Notes under the pieces: generated by a model
Told to the model about the DNA's origin: nothing
The model's input: only the letters and a program-made list of their open reading frames with translations
Databases searched by the model: none
NCBI RefSeq assembly: GCF_002632725.1
Contig: NZ_NJAI01000008.1
Coordinates: 125,329-189,126, forward strand
From: Xenorhabdus hominickii
GTDB taxonomy: Bacteria > Pseudomonadota > Gammaproteobacteria > Enterobacterales > Enterobacteriaceae
DNA length: 63,798 bases
Reading direction: 5' to 3'
Made by a program: the position numbers and the translations under genes
Shown here: positions 42,463 to 50,785 of the stretch, piece after piece
Numbering within the stretch: the first letter of the stretch is position 1
How the letters are laid out: every line of letters starts with the position of its first letter

Positions 42463-43475
42463 AACGGCTGGGTGATTTTCCTGATGTGACGTTTGATGAA
42501 GCCTGTTTACGTTGGATTGAGGAAAAGGCCGATAAAAAATCACTGGATGATGATAAAGGGCGTATGGCGTTCTGGCTGGAATACTTCAGCGGAGTGAGAT
42601 TAAAAGATATTACCGAAGCCAGCATTTACACGGCGGTTAGCAAGATGAAAAACCACAAGGCAAAGGAGCGCTGGGAAAGTCAGGTTCAGGCAGCCAAGAA
42701 AAAAGGACACGAGATCCCTGCCTATAAAGAAGTCTCAGTATCGGTAGCGACCAAGGCAAAGCACTTAGCTTTGATTAAGGCTCTATTAAGAGCAGCCGAA
42801 AGAGATTGGAAATGGTTAGAGAAAGCCCCTGTGATTAAAGTCCCAACCGTCAGGGAAAAACGAGTCAGATGGTTGGAGCCTCATGAAGCGCAGAGATTAG
42901 TTGATGAATGTCCCGAACCACTTCAGTCAGTCGTTAAGTTTGCGCTGGCTACAGGGTTGAGACGCTCAAATATTATTAATCTGGAGTGGTCACAAATTGA
43001 TATGCAAAGACAGGTTGCATGGATACACCCAGATCAAAGCAAATCATCCAGGGCTATAGGGGTAGCCCTAAATGAAACAGCTTGCAGGGTGTTACGGGAT
43101 CAGATAGGAAGCCATAACAAATGGGTTTTCGTTCATACGAAATCATCAATCAGTCCAAACGGAATGGCTCTGCCTAATGTGAGAAAGATGCGTGTTGATG
43201 ATAATACAGCATGGAATGCAGCGTTAAGACGAGCAGGAATCGAAGATTTTCGTTTTCATGATTTGAGACACACTTGGGCTAGCTGGTTAGTGCAATCAGG
43301 TGTTCCATTATCAATTTTGCAGGAAATGGGCGGCTGGGAGTCAATCGAAATGGTTAGAAGATATGCACACTTAGCACCGAATCATCTGACCGAACATGCG
43401 CGACAAATTGACCTGCTTTTTGGCGGAGGTGTCCCAAATTCGTCCCAAGCAGGAAAAATAGCGGTTAAAAAATAG
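42318..43475 (+). CDS. int: Prophage tyrosine integrase
   Basis: A 385-residue tyrosine recombinase: arm-binding N terminus (FRRGNTWYGNYTTPSGKRIK), core-binding domain, then catalytic Arg (ALATGLRRSNIINLEW), HxxR (FHDLRHTWASWL), His/Trp (MGGWESIEMVRRYAHL) and the nucleophilic Tyr in RRYAHLAP. It integrates and excises the lambdoid prophage. The 3' end carries two GTCCCA motifs (43431-43447). The attachment site should follow within some hundred bp, but I could not pair it with a left copy. Confidence 0.94.
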   Translation: MSIFRRGNTWYGNYTTPSGKRIKESLGTTDKRQAQELHDRRKAELWRIERLGDFPDVTFDEACLRWIEEKADKKSLDDDKGRMAFWLEYFSGVRLKDITEASIYTAVSKMKNHKAKERWESQVQAAKKKGHEIPAYKEVSVSVATKAKHLALIKALLRAAERDWKWLEKAPVIKVPTVREKRVRWLEPHEAQRLVDECPEPLQSVVKFALATGLRRSNIINLEWSQIDMQRQVAWIHPDQSKSSRAIGVALNETACRVLRDQIGSHNKWVFVHTKSSISPNGMALPNVRKMRVDDNTAWNAALRRAGIEDFRFHDLRHTWASWLVQSGVPLSILQEMGGWESIEMVRRYAHLAPNHLTEHARQIDLLFGGGVPNSSQAGKIAVKK

Positions 43476-43976
43476 AGGTAACTCATTGATTTTAAATTCC
43501 TACAGGGATTCGATAAAATTATTTATAGCATTGTTTTTAAATGATTTTATTTAGTTCAATTTTCTACCATACCCCCTATGATACCCCCATATTATTTTGC
43601 TGCTGTTTGCCTAATTTTTGTTTGGCTGGCACTATTGAGAACAAGCCATTTATTGCAAAAATATCATCAATGGAATTAATGATGCAAAAAATGCAATAAC
43701 AACTCCAAGATAGTCAATATAAAACATAATATTTCATGTATCTATATCAATTATAATTTTCAAGATAGTTTATATATATAAAATATAATAATATCAACTA
43801 ACAATAGATATAACTATGTTATACCCAAGCCTGTTTTATATTTTTCTTTACTGAGGTTAATATCAGTAGGAAAATGCTTCTGAATTAGGATAGATTTCAA
43901 TTATTGATGGGAATTTATTCATAATTGAATAATATGGCTATCAAATTTTCAATTGACAGCCATTTTAAAAATATGA
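43476..43976. other. 501-bp AT-rich spacer right of prophage integrase
   Basis: No gene is visible. It is the likely place for the prophage att site (attR). Notable is ACCATACCCCCTATGATACCC at 43566-43586, a tandem-like ATACCCCC pair. Otherwise AT-rich with no strong hairpin. Confidence 0.4.
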
Positions 43977-45579
43977 TTATATTCTATTGGATTCAATATT
44001 CCATGAAATCTTAAAGGCTGGATATTTCCGGCTTATCCGAATAAAACCGGCCTTTCGCAATGTTGATCTTGTCTTTTCACTATAAACATTTAACTGATCC
44101 AAAGATATAAATACTTGTTTGTCAATGTCTTTTAATGTGCTAATTATTTTTTCAATTGCTGCAACTTCAATGTTTTTGAAAACGATTGAATCTTCAATTA
44201 CTATAGGCAGTTTGGTTATGTATAAGAAACTTACATCCAATGCCAGCATGTTTGCATAAGATTTACCAGTGCCTGAGTCAGAATGATGTTCAAAGAAATA
44301 ATTTGTGTCATTAAGAATTAACTGGGGAGGTATTCTATCTGGGCCATAGAATTTTGTGTTAAATAATTTGAGATTATCATTCAAACCCTTAGCAATCTTT
44401 GACAGAATCTCTTCTGTTTTTTCTTTCAGTTCTTCTTTTATAGCTTTTGAGATCATCTTGGAGTTCTCTGTAGTTAACAGTATCTTCAACTTCTTTTTTC
44501 TTTATAGATAAAGACAAAACTTCATCAATAATCTCATCAGGTTTATCTACTGATGCTGCTATCTCCTTAATTTTAATATCGATTAAACTAATTTCCTTAT
44601 CAACTTCATTTAACTGGAACATAAGACGTTCCTTTTCCTGTTTTAATTCATCACTCAATATTTTAGATATCGAAGAATGAAAACCTTCTACCTCATTTAG
44701 TTTTTCAATATTAACATTTGGAAAGAAATCAACAACTTTTCTAAAATACTTTTTTGGTATTGGTTTAGTATTCGATATATTTTCTTCGATTCTAAATAAT
44801 TTACTTTCAATAGAATTTTTTTCTTTGAGATATTTGTCTTTATCAAAAGCTAACATTAAACTTTTTTCATCAAGAATAGCTTTTATATTCGTTGCGTAAA
44901 GGTCTAAATTTTTTTTATAACATCAATCTTGTTATCAATGTTATTCATATCTTGTTTTGCTTGCTTATATTCTTTTAAATTTACTTTTTTAACGAAGCCT
45001 TGCTTGAAAGCCGTATCTATATTTTTTCTTTTCAATTCATTTTCGGATTTTTTTGTTCAATTTCTTCAATTAAACTATAATATCCGAATGATCTTATGAG
45101 AAACTCTTTTACAGAAGCATACCCCTCGCTTGGGAAAAGGTGAAGGGGCTTATTTGGATTATAGTTGTCTTTTCCCCAAACTCTTGAAAATCTGGAAATT
45201 AAATTTCTTAATGATGGATCGTTTGATGAAAAACCATATTTTTCAGCTAAAAAATTTCTAAATTCTTCAATTTTCCACTCGGAAGTTTCTCCTTTGTTTT
45301 TAAATGTTACACTATTATGATTTTCGGTATGTCTTATGAAATTATATGAAATGCCGTTAAATTCGAAAGAGAAGTCAACTTTGAGATGACCAACTTGAGA
45401 AATAACATCCTTACATAAAGAGATAAAATCATCACCACCAAAAACAAAATCAATCAACATCAATACCGATGATTTACCTATGGAGTTAGCTCCATTCTTA
45501 GGACCTAAGACAGCGTTCAAACCTTCTCTAAAGGAAAGTTCTTTTCTGATTAGTTTTTCACAATATATAGTTTTAGCAT
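43977..45579 (-). pseudogene. ABC-3C system ATPase (DUF2326-type), frameshifted
   Basis: An SMC/RecN-like ATPase in pieces. Intact parts are the P-loop region (VLGPKNGANSIGKSSVLMLI), a long coiled coil (44389-44856), and the C-terminal DUF2326 signature (HHSDSGTGKSYANMLALDVS; LPIVIEDSIVFKNIEV). The reading frame shifts near 45570, 45045, 44905 and 44440; the first three breaks are at runs of A where one extra A would restore the frame. The ATG at 45579 overlaps the middle-component stop. Known role: the ATPase powers a three-component conflict system. Sequencing error at the homopolymers must be excluded. Confidence 0.8.
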
Positions 45580-45794
45580 TTTATTATTGTCCCATTATCT
45601 GGGTTTAATGTGATCTTCTCTAAAATAAACAATAAATCAAGAGAATAAATAAACTCGTCCAGTGAGGAAAATTTGTTTAATATTTTTTTGTGTAAGTCTG
45701 TAATCTTTATTTCATCAAATTCAGCTTCCAGAATCGTTGTCATCTTAAATAATATTGAATCCTGAATTGAAATAGATTTACTTGGTGTAATCAT
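45573..45794 (-). CDS. ABC-3C system small middle component (MC6-like)
   Basis: A 73-residue winged-helix-like protein (ITPSKSISIQDSILFKMTTI; LDEFIYSLDLLFILEKITLN), matching the small middle component found between the effector and the DUF2326 ATPase in ABC-three-component systems. It is coupled on both sides: ATGA overlap with the HNH gene and ATGCTAA overlap with the ATPase. Confidence 0.75.
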   Translation of the reverse strand: MITPSKSISIQDSILFKMTTILEAEFDEIKITDLHKKILNKFSSLDEFIYSLDLLFILEKITLNPDNGTIIKC

Positions 45795-46549
45795 GAGTAA
45801 ACCTCGCAATTTTGAATAAAAAAACACACTAATACTTCAGCAGCTTCACTGTTAGTTTCTTTAGTGTTAGTTTTTATCCAATTAACTAAGTGATCAAATA
45901 TTTCAGATTGTGATAGATTATCTCTTTTCAAGGTTAGATAATACGTTTTAACTTCATTAAATATAATTTCAGATGTGTTCGGAACTCGTTGATCCAACTG
46001 TTGGAATAACTTTTTAATTTCAGTATAAAAATAAGCAACCTGCGACTTTATTTTAATTTTTAAAACTGGACCTGATTCGGGTCGAATTTTCTCATCTACT
46101 CTCATCGCATTGTAGGACAATTGTGAATCCTCACTCATTTCAAGAGTTGAAAGTTTTTCAATTATCTCTTTTATGTCTTCCTCAATCTTGAAATTATATT
46201 GCCTATTTTTGATTTGAGCTGCCTGTCTCAATTGCTTCTTAATAGAATACATTTCCTGATAGCCTTCAACTGTTCTTGGGTTATCGAACAATTTATGACA
46301 ATCTCTACACAAGGCAATTAAATTATCTTCACTATCAACATCATCGCTGATAATCTTTTCATTTTTTAAAAGTTCCTTTTCCTCTGGTCGAGGCGAAAAA
46401 GGATATATGTGTGCTATTTCATATATCTTGGTTTTTCTTTTGCCATTCTGTGCCATCAAAGGCTTAGAACATTTTGGGCAAAGGCCACTAACCTCATCAA
46501 ATAAGACAATATGTGTATTATTGTTTATATTCCTACGTTCTTCACCCAC
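45791..46549 (-). CDS. ABC-3C system effector: HNH nuclease with ABC-3C C-terminal domain
   Basis: A 252-residue protein with GTG start at 46549 (AGGAGTCATCA upstream). The N-terminal third is an HNH nuclease: CxxC in GLCPKCSKPL, the HIYPFSP core and SEDNLIALCRDCHKLFD. The C-terminal half (residues about 150-252; IFNEVKTYYLTLKRDNLSQS) is the domain that couples effectors to the ATPase. It would cleave DNA when the ATPase senses an invader. It is intact although the ATPase is broken. Confidence 0.8.
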   Translation of the reverse strand: MGEERRNINNNTHIVLFDEVSGLCPKCSKPLMAQNGKRKTKIYEIAHIYPFSPRPEEKELLKNEKIISDDVDSEDNLIALCRDCHKLFDNPRTVEGYQEMYSIKKQLRQAAQIKNRQYNFKIEEDIKEIIEKLSTLEMSEDSQLSYNAMRVDEKIRPESGPVLKIKIKSQVAYFYTEIKKLFQQLDQRVPNTSEIIFNEVKTYYLTLKRDNLSQSEIFDHLVNWIKTNTKETNSEAAEVLVCFFIQNCEVYS

Positions 46550-46754
46550 TGATGACTCCTTGCGAAGGGGGAGAAAGAAAACTCCATAAAGATTTTATTA
46601 TTATAACATCAATAGATTTAACTTTAATTGCCTGCAATGTGATGATTATCTCATTTTGATGGTGGTCTCGCATCTTATACCAATGTTGCTATAGAGAACC
46701 TGCTTGTGGTTGTATTCATTTCTCTAAAAAATACCCAAGGGTGTGAGCAAGTGC

Positions 46755-46847
46755 TCATAAGTGGGTCATGGCAACCAATTTAGCCTTCTCTTCGGTTGAA
46801 TAACGACAACGGCGATGTTCGCCAGTGACAATTTCAATATTTTCCAT
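46755..46847 (-). pseudogene. Remnant of an IS transposase (orfA-like N terminus)
   Basis: Only the first 30 codons remain: ENIEIVTGEHRRCRYSTEEK and AKLVAMTHL, then a stop. This resembles the helix-turn-helix start of IS66/IS3-type small transposase proteins. The rest of the element is absent; it lies in a gene-free 500-bp stretch (46550-47047) with no other gene seen. Confidence 0.6.
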
Positions 46848-47047
46848 CGGACATTCCTTAAGACAGGTTTAACCTATCGCTTAATTTAATTATAGAGTGT
46901 CCGTTTTAATTAGGGAATATTGCACAACATGATAACTGTTTTGGCACAGTTTATAGAAATAGTAGTTACAAATATTCTCGCTGGAAGAGAAGATATCCAT
47001 TGCAGTTATCTTCTCATTATCTCAATCAAAATAAACTCTAGCCATTT

Positions 47048-47308
47048 TTATGATATCTTACGAACCTTACGCTCCATCAATTGACCACGTTGATCAAAAT
47101 AACGGCTCGGCCAAATTTCAGAAGGATGTATGCCAAGATAATCTGCGATGATCCATTCGCCTTTCGGCCACGGTCTACTAAATGCATTTGCCAGTGTCGA
47201 TGAACTGAGTCCCGCTTCACGGGAAACCGCCGCTAAGGTTGTACCACGCTTACGTAATGCAGCAATGATATCGGCTTGATGCCAGTCATTTCTAATGTTG
47301 TTATTCAT
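47048..47308 (-). CDS. Ner/SfsB-like DNA-binding regulator
   Basis: An 86-residue protein starting at 47308, preceded by GGGGTAACAGG. NDWHQADIIAALRKRGTTLA, AVSREAGLSSSTLANAFSRP, WIIADYLGIHPSEIWPSRYF are the hallmarks of the Mu Ner/Nlp (SfsB) family of small repressors. It sits just downstream of the C4-like RNA on the same strand and may be its regulated gene. Confidence 0.9.
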   Translation of the reverse strand: MNNNIRNDWHQADIIAALRKRGTTLAAVSREAGLSSSTLANAFSRPWPKGEWIIADYLGIHPSEIWPSRYFDQRGQLMERKVRKIS

Positions 47309-47338
47309 TCCTGTTACCCCTTCCATTAATTAATATTG

Positions 47339-47418
47339 ATGGTGGCGATTCAGACAGGGTTCGCGGACCGGGTAACTATGACCGGCAAGGCCGAAGCCTT
47401 CCCTGCCTGAACCACCAT
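47339..47418 (-). ncRNA. C4-like antisense RNA candidate
   Basis: On the minus strand this 80-nt stretch folds into a closing stem (ATGGTGG/CCACCAT, then TTCAGGCAGGG against CCCTGTCTGAA with one mismatch) enclosing two hairpins, AAGGC-UUCG-GCCTT (an ultra-stable UUCG loop, which fixes the strand) and CCGG-TCATAGTTAC-CCGG. Loop segments ATAGTTAC and CCGCGA are complementary to GTAACTAT and TCGCGG about 100 nt upstream on the same strand (47465-47472, 47479-47484). The stem TTCAGGCAGGG and the two-site antisense design are those of the P1/P7 C4 RNA and the P4 CI RNA. The promoter is not seen. Confidence 0.65.
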
Positions 47419-47449
47419 TGAAAAGGTGATAACAGGCGCACTGGTAGAA

Positions 47450-47515
47450 ACTTCCTACCAGTGTATAGTTACACAAGGCCGCGACGCCTTGACCATTGGA
47501 TTGTGCCAATGGCAG
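47450..47515 (-). promoter_or_regulatory. Structured target leader of the C4-like RNA
   Basis: Contains the two sequences complementary to the C4-like RNA loops (47465-47472 and 47479-47484) between a 9-bp hairpin CACTGGTAG/CTACCAGTG (47440-47464) and a CCATTGG/CCAATGG hairpin (47493-47512). Antisense binding could switch this fold, as in P1 and P4 immunity leaders. Confidence 0.5.
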
Positions 47516-47565
47516 GAATACTTTAACTGATTGTTTTATCGGACTCAATAACTGAACGACTAAGT

Positions 47566-48435
47566 TTAACAACTATAAACACGTTCTACATAACGCCCGC
47601 GACCATCACCGTGTCCCAAATCCATTGAAACCAGTGCTCTTGCTTCCTGACGGCTAAAACCACTCTGTTGATAAAAACTCAGCGCATCCTGCGCCCACGC
47701 ATAACGCAAACTATGAGGAGAATGGCGGCCTGTTAAACCAATCCTTGTAGTATGTGTCCGCCAGTAATTCATGGCCTGCCTGAGATCGTGTTTATCAATC
47801 AACCTGCCACCTTGTTGTTCTGCAATAGCAATGGCCTGCTCGACAGCCTCTTTTACCGCTGTAACATCCAATACACGGGTTTGTCTTGGTCGGCCGCCTT
47901 TTGTACCGAAGACAATATGCAGTTTCGGCTCTGATTGATCCAACTGTTTACTCCAGCTTTTCAATGAAGCACTGCATTGCACTGCTTCCTGAGAGCGTAA
48001 TCCCAGTAAGCGGGCGAGTTTCAGTGTGGCGGCAAATCCGGCATCGCGTTTAAGTGCTTTCTGATAAACCATCTGAAACGTGGCATCAGGGATCGCTTGT
48101 TTTGTTCCAGCACGGCTGGTTCCGCTTAATCCCAATGCTTGATTACTTAAACGGGGCGAAGTTTCCAATTTTTCCCGGCCAGCCATGCGGAAGATATTAC
48201 GCAATGCGGACATTTCATTTTGCATCGTTCGTTTGGCAATCCTCTGAGATAAGCGCGCATCAACATACTGTTCTACATGTTTGGCTTTCAAATTCTTAAG
48301 ACTTTTCACCTGAATATTCAAGCTCAATAACAGCGCACCCAAACGCCCGGTGATCCGAATACGGTCGTGGCAGGTCTTATGACTGCCTCCACCTTTCCGG
48401 GCAAAAAATTTTAATTCCTTAATCAATCGGCTCAT
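47566..48435 (-). CDS. Tyrosine recombinase (integrase domain family)
   Basis: A 289-residue recombinase from the ATG at 48435 (AAGGGGAAGCTA). It has the catalytic Arg in ARLLGLRSQEAVQC, Lys region FGTKGGRPRQTRV, HxxR in HSPHSLRYAWAQDAL, His in MDLGHGDGRGRY and Tyr in YVERVYSC. The short form with an N-terminal SAM-like domain is the family of integrase-domain proteins in enterobacterial islands. No flanking attachment repeat is visible, so its substrate is unknown. Confidence 0.85.
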   Translation of the reverse strand: MSRLIKELKFFARKGGGSHKTCHDRIRITGRLGALLLSLNIQVKSLKNLKAKHVEQYVDARLSQRIAKRTMQNEMSALRNIFRMAGREKLETSPRLSNQALGLSGTSRAGTKQAIPDATFQMVYQKALKRDAGFAATLKLARLLGLRSQEAVQCSASLKSWSKQLDQSEPKLHIVFGTKGGRPRQTRVLDVTAVKEAVEQAIAIAEQQGGRLIDKHDLRQAMNYWRTHTTRIGLTGRHSPHSLRYAWAQDALSFYQQSGFSRQEARALVSMDLGHGDGRGRYVERVYSC

Positions 48436-49819
48436 TAGCTTCCCCTTACTAATATCTGACAACCTACGATCTCTGGCGCGCGACAATGCGGCAAAACAAA
48501 AAGTATCTGCCTTGCCCTTGACGGATATCTGTGCGCCAGAGTGAACGCAGGTTGAGGTATTGCGGGGTATCGGTTGAGTACGCAGTACTGCCGCCTGTAT
48601 AAACAGGTCATCCCCACCGGCAAAAAAGCCAGCCTCGATATCGTCAAGTTCTCCTTTTTCAATCTAAAAATGCAGTGTCAGATTCACTGCGGGGTGAAGC
48701 AGGCCTATGCCTGTAAGAGTTGTGTGGTTCTTTGGCTGCGGCGTCACTTTCAGCGATAAACCAGCCAAAAGTGACGCCTTAAATTCGGCAAACAGCCAGT
48801 AAAAATCGTGCGAGCGTTGAAAAACTCCGCAAGGCTCGATGTCAAACGGTAGCGATGGGTTAATTGTTTGTGTGTAGAAAATTTGTCCGCTGAATCATTC
48901 AAGCAGAGACAGTAAAAATATGAACCAAATGCGTGAAATCCACGCGGTGTTTATGACATGAAATAGGATCAAAACATCGCTCATAAGGCCAAAGCCAAAC
49001 GGAGGCAGAGTCTGATGTTGGTATGAAAAATAAGTGCATGACCCAATGTTCAATACACTTGGGTGACAAGATAAAAACACCTTTCTGAGGTCTTTTTTAG
49101 TTTAAGAGACTTTCATCGTCAAACAAGGGGTTTATGTTTGACAATATCTGCTTCCAAAAGTGCGCAGATGTACCGCAATTTTGCTCTCCCTTTCAGGCTA
49201 CAGGAGTTTTTATAGTCGCTAAAAAGCGCCTTTAACCGATCTAGACTAACTGATTTTTTTAGTTATAGCAATGAAGATTGATTATTTTATCAACTATTAT
49301 TACTATAGATTTCAGTCACCGAAAGGAAAAATAAAGAAAGGATCACATTTTTTCGAGTTACAACCTAGATAAATAATATCCTTCTTCTTTTCAAGAATGG
49401 TTATACCCCACCATTTATATGGAAATTCCATATTTTTCCATTTATGCCAACTCTTCCTTACATATCACATAGTGCATAATCAAATTCACGGTATAGGTTA
49501 TGCTCATACTTATTACTCATTTTAAACATTTCATTTTTTTACATGCTTCTATAATTTTCATGTCATTGCTTTGGTATAATTTAAACCACAAGTAATTAAT
49601 TTATTATATTTTTTCGCTTATGGAGTGAAAATGATTAAATATCATAAAGATAAATTTTGTTATATGTATTTTTATTTTTCAATGTATCTTATTATGTTGT
49701 TTTTAATATAATGAGCTTGGTGAGAATGTTATTTTAAATATCTCCGTTAAGAAATACATTTACTTAATTATCATTTGGTTAACCAAGTCAAAAAACAACT
49801 GGTTAACCCTAAAAATTAA
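48436..49819. other. 1.4-kb region without a supported gene
   Basis: Between the recombinase and the T6SS immunity gene. The first 350 bp are GC-richer and contain a 61-codon frame without a clear start (48574-48759) that may be the relic of an Ash/Icd-like small phage protein, plus the hairpin at 48740-48778. The remaining kilobase is AT-rich with scattered short frames only and looks like decayed phage DNA. Confidence 0.45.
48740..48778. repeat. 11-bp inverted repeat with competing partner
   Basis: GGCGTCACTTT (48740-48750) and AAAGTGACGCC (48768-48778) form a perfect stem with a 17-nt loop. TTGGCTG (48732-48738) could instead pair with CAGCCAA (48762-48768), overlapping the second arm, so two folds exclude each other. 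Confidence 0.55.
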
Positions 49820-50785
49820 TTATCTAGCTATAACAATTTTACCATTTATAATTGACAGGTAAGGACTGTAAGTCGCAGTATTACCGGTAATTTTATTATC
49901 AAACAATATAGGTGACCGGCCATGGGCACCAACCTCCAAGCGAAATAGACGACCATTATTATAACTAACTAATTTGAATTTTTTCCATTCAGGCATTGTT
50001 CTAACTGTATATTTATCACTATCGATTTTATCTTCAAATCTCATCGAATGGAAAAAAAATTTACCATTATTGTTATCAGCAATAGCCCATTCTTCCCACG
50101 CTGGTTTACTTATATTCCAGATTCTATCGAGTTCTTTTTGAGCAAATAAGTTAATTATGTCCTGATAAAAAGATTTTATCATTGGCAAATCTTTTTCTGT
50201 GACTGGCCGGGCTTTTGTCCACATCCACTCTGGTAATCCACTAATTGAATAATTTTTTTTAGCAGAAAATAAACCCTCTTCTGCTGGTATTTTAGACATT
50301 CCAGTAAAATCAAAGCCAGCTTCTTTATTAGGGATATTTTTGAGTGATTCTTCAGTTACGGGGTTACCATCTTTATCAACCATTAATTTGATACGACTAA
50401 TAACTTCATCGTTTTTATCATAAGCCGACACTTTTTTTAATGTTACTTCACATCGAGATTCAGGTTTTAGGTCTTCTTCAAACGATCGACTTCCAAATAG
50501 TAACTCTATCGAATTGGAGCCATTCTCTAAAAAAGCAGTTGAGTTTATTCCACTGGATTGAGTCCCATTTGGAGAGTCTAAATTATCCATAGCTGTCATG
50601 CCGTTAATGCGTACTACACAGAGGCTCTGATGTGTATTTAATGACAGCAAATATTTATATTCCATATTTGATTTTCCTGATGCAGAGTTACTAAGTAACA
50701 TATAAGAACAAAATAAGAGACTACCCCAAAGAAATCCGATAGGACGATTTATCTTTAGAAAGGGGTTTTTGAAATACCCATTCAC
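49820..50785 (-). CDS. Exported candidate T6SS immunity protein
   Basis: A 321-residue protein. A GTG start at 50785 is favoured by AGGAGG 8 bp upstream. Residues 1-38 form a signal peptide or anchor (basic start, then FLWGSLLFCSYMLLSNSASG), the rest is a soluble periplasmic domain (CVVRINGMTAMDNLDSPNG; ISGLPEWMWTKARPV; LEVGAHGRSPILFDNKITG). The gene overlaps the effector gene by 65 bp, the normal position for its immunity partner. Export implies that the effector attacks the periplasm or envelope. No family is recognised. Confidence 0.7.
   Translation of the reverse strand: MNGYFKNPFLKINRPIGFLWGSLLFCSYMLLSNSASGKSNMEYKYLLSLNTHQSLCVVRINGMTAMDNLDSPNGTQSSGINSTAFLENGSNSIELLFGSRSFEEDLKPESRCEVTLKKVSAYDKNDEVISRIKLMVDKDGNPVTEESLKNIPNKEAGFDFTGMSKIPAEEGLFSAKKNYSISGLPEWMWTKARPVTEKDLPMIKSFYQDIINLFAQKELDRIWNISKPAWEEWAIADNNNGKFFFHSMRFEDKIDSDKYTVRTMPEWKKFKLVSYNNGRLFRLEVGAHGRSPILFDNKITGNTATYSPYLSIINGKIVIAR

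Noticed and set aside
15600..43976. Direct-repeat att pair for the lambdoid prophage
   Set aside because: I looked for a shared core near 15.6 kb and after 43475 and found none convincing by eye; a computed repeat search would be needed.
47330..47572. 80-codon minus-strand frame across the structured region
   Set aside because: Its composition follows the hairpins of the C4-like RNA and no ribosome site is visible; the RNA explains the sequence better, though a small Ash/Icd-like peptide is not excluded.
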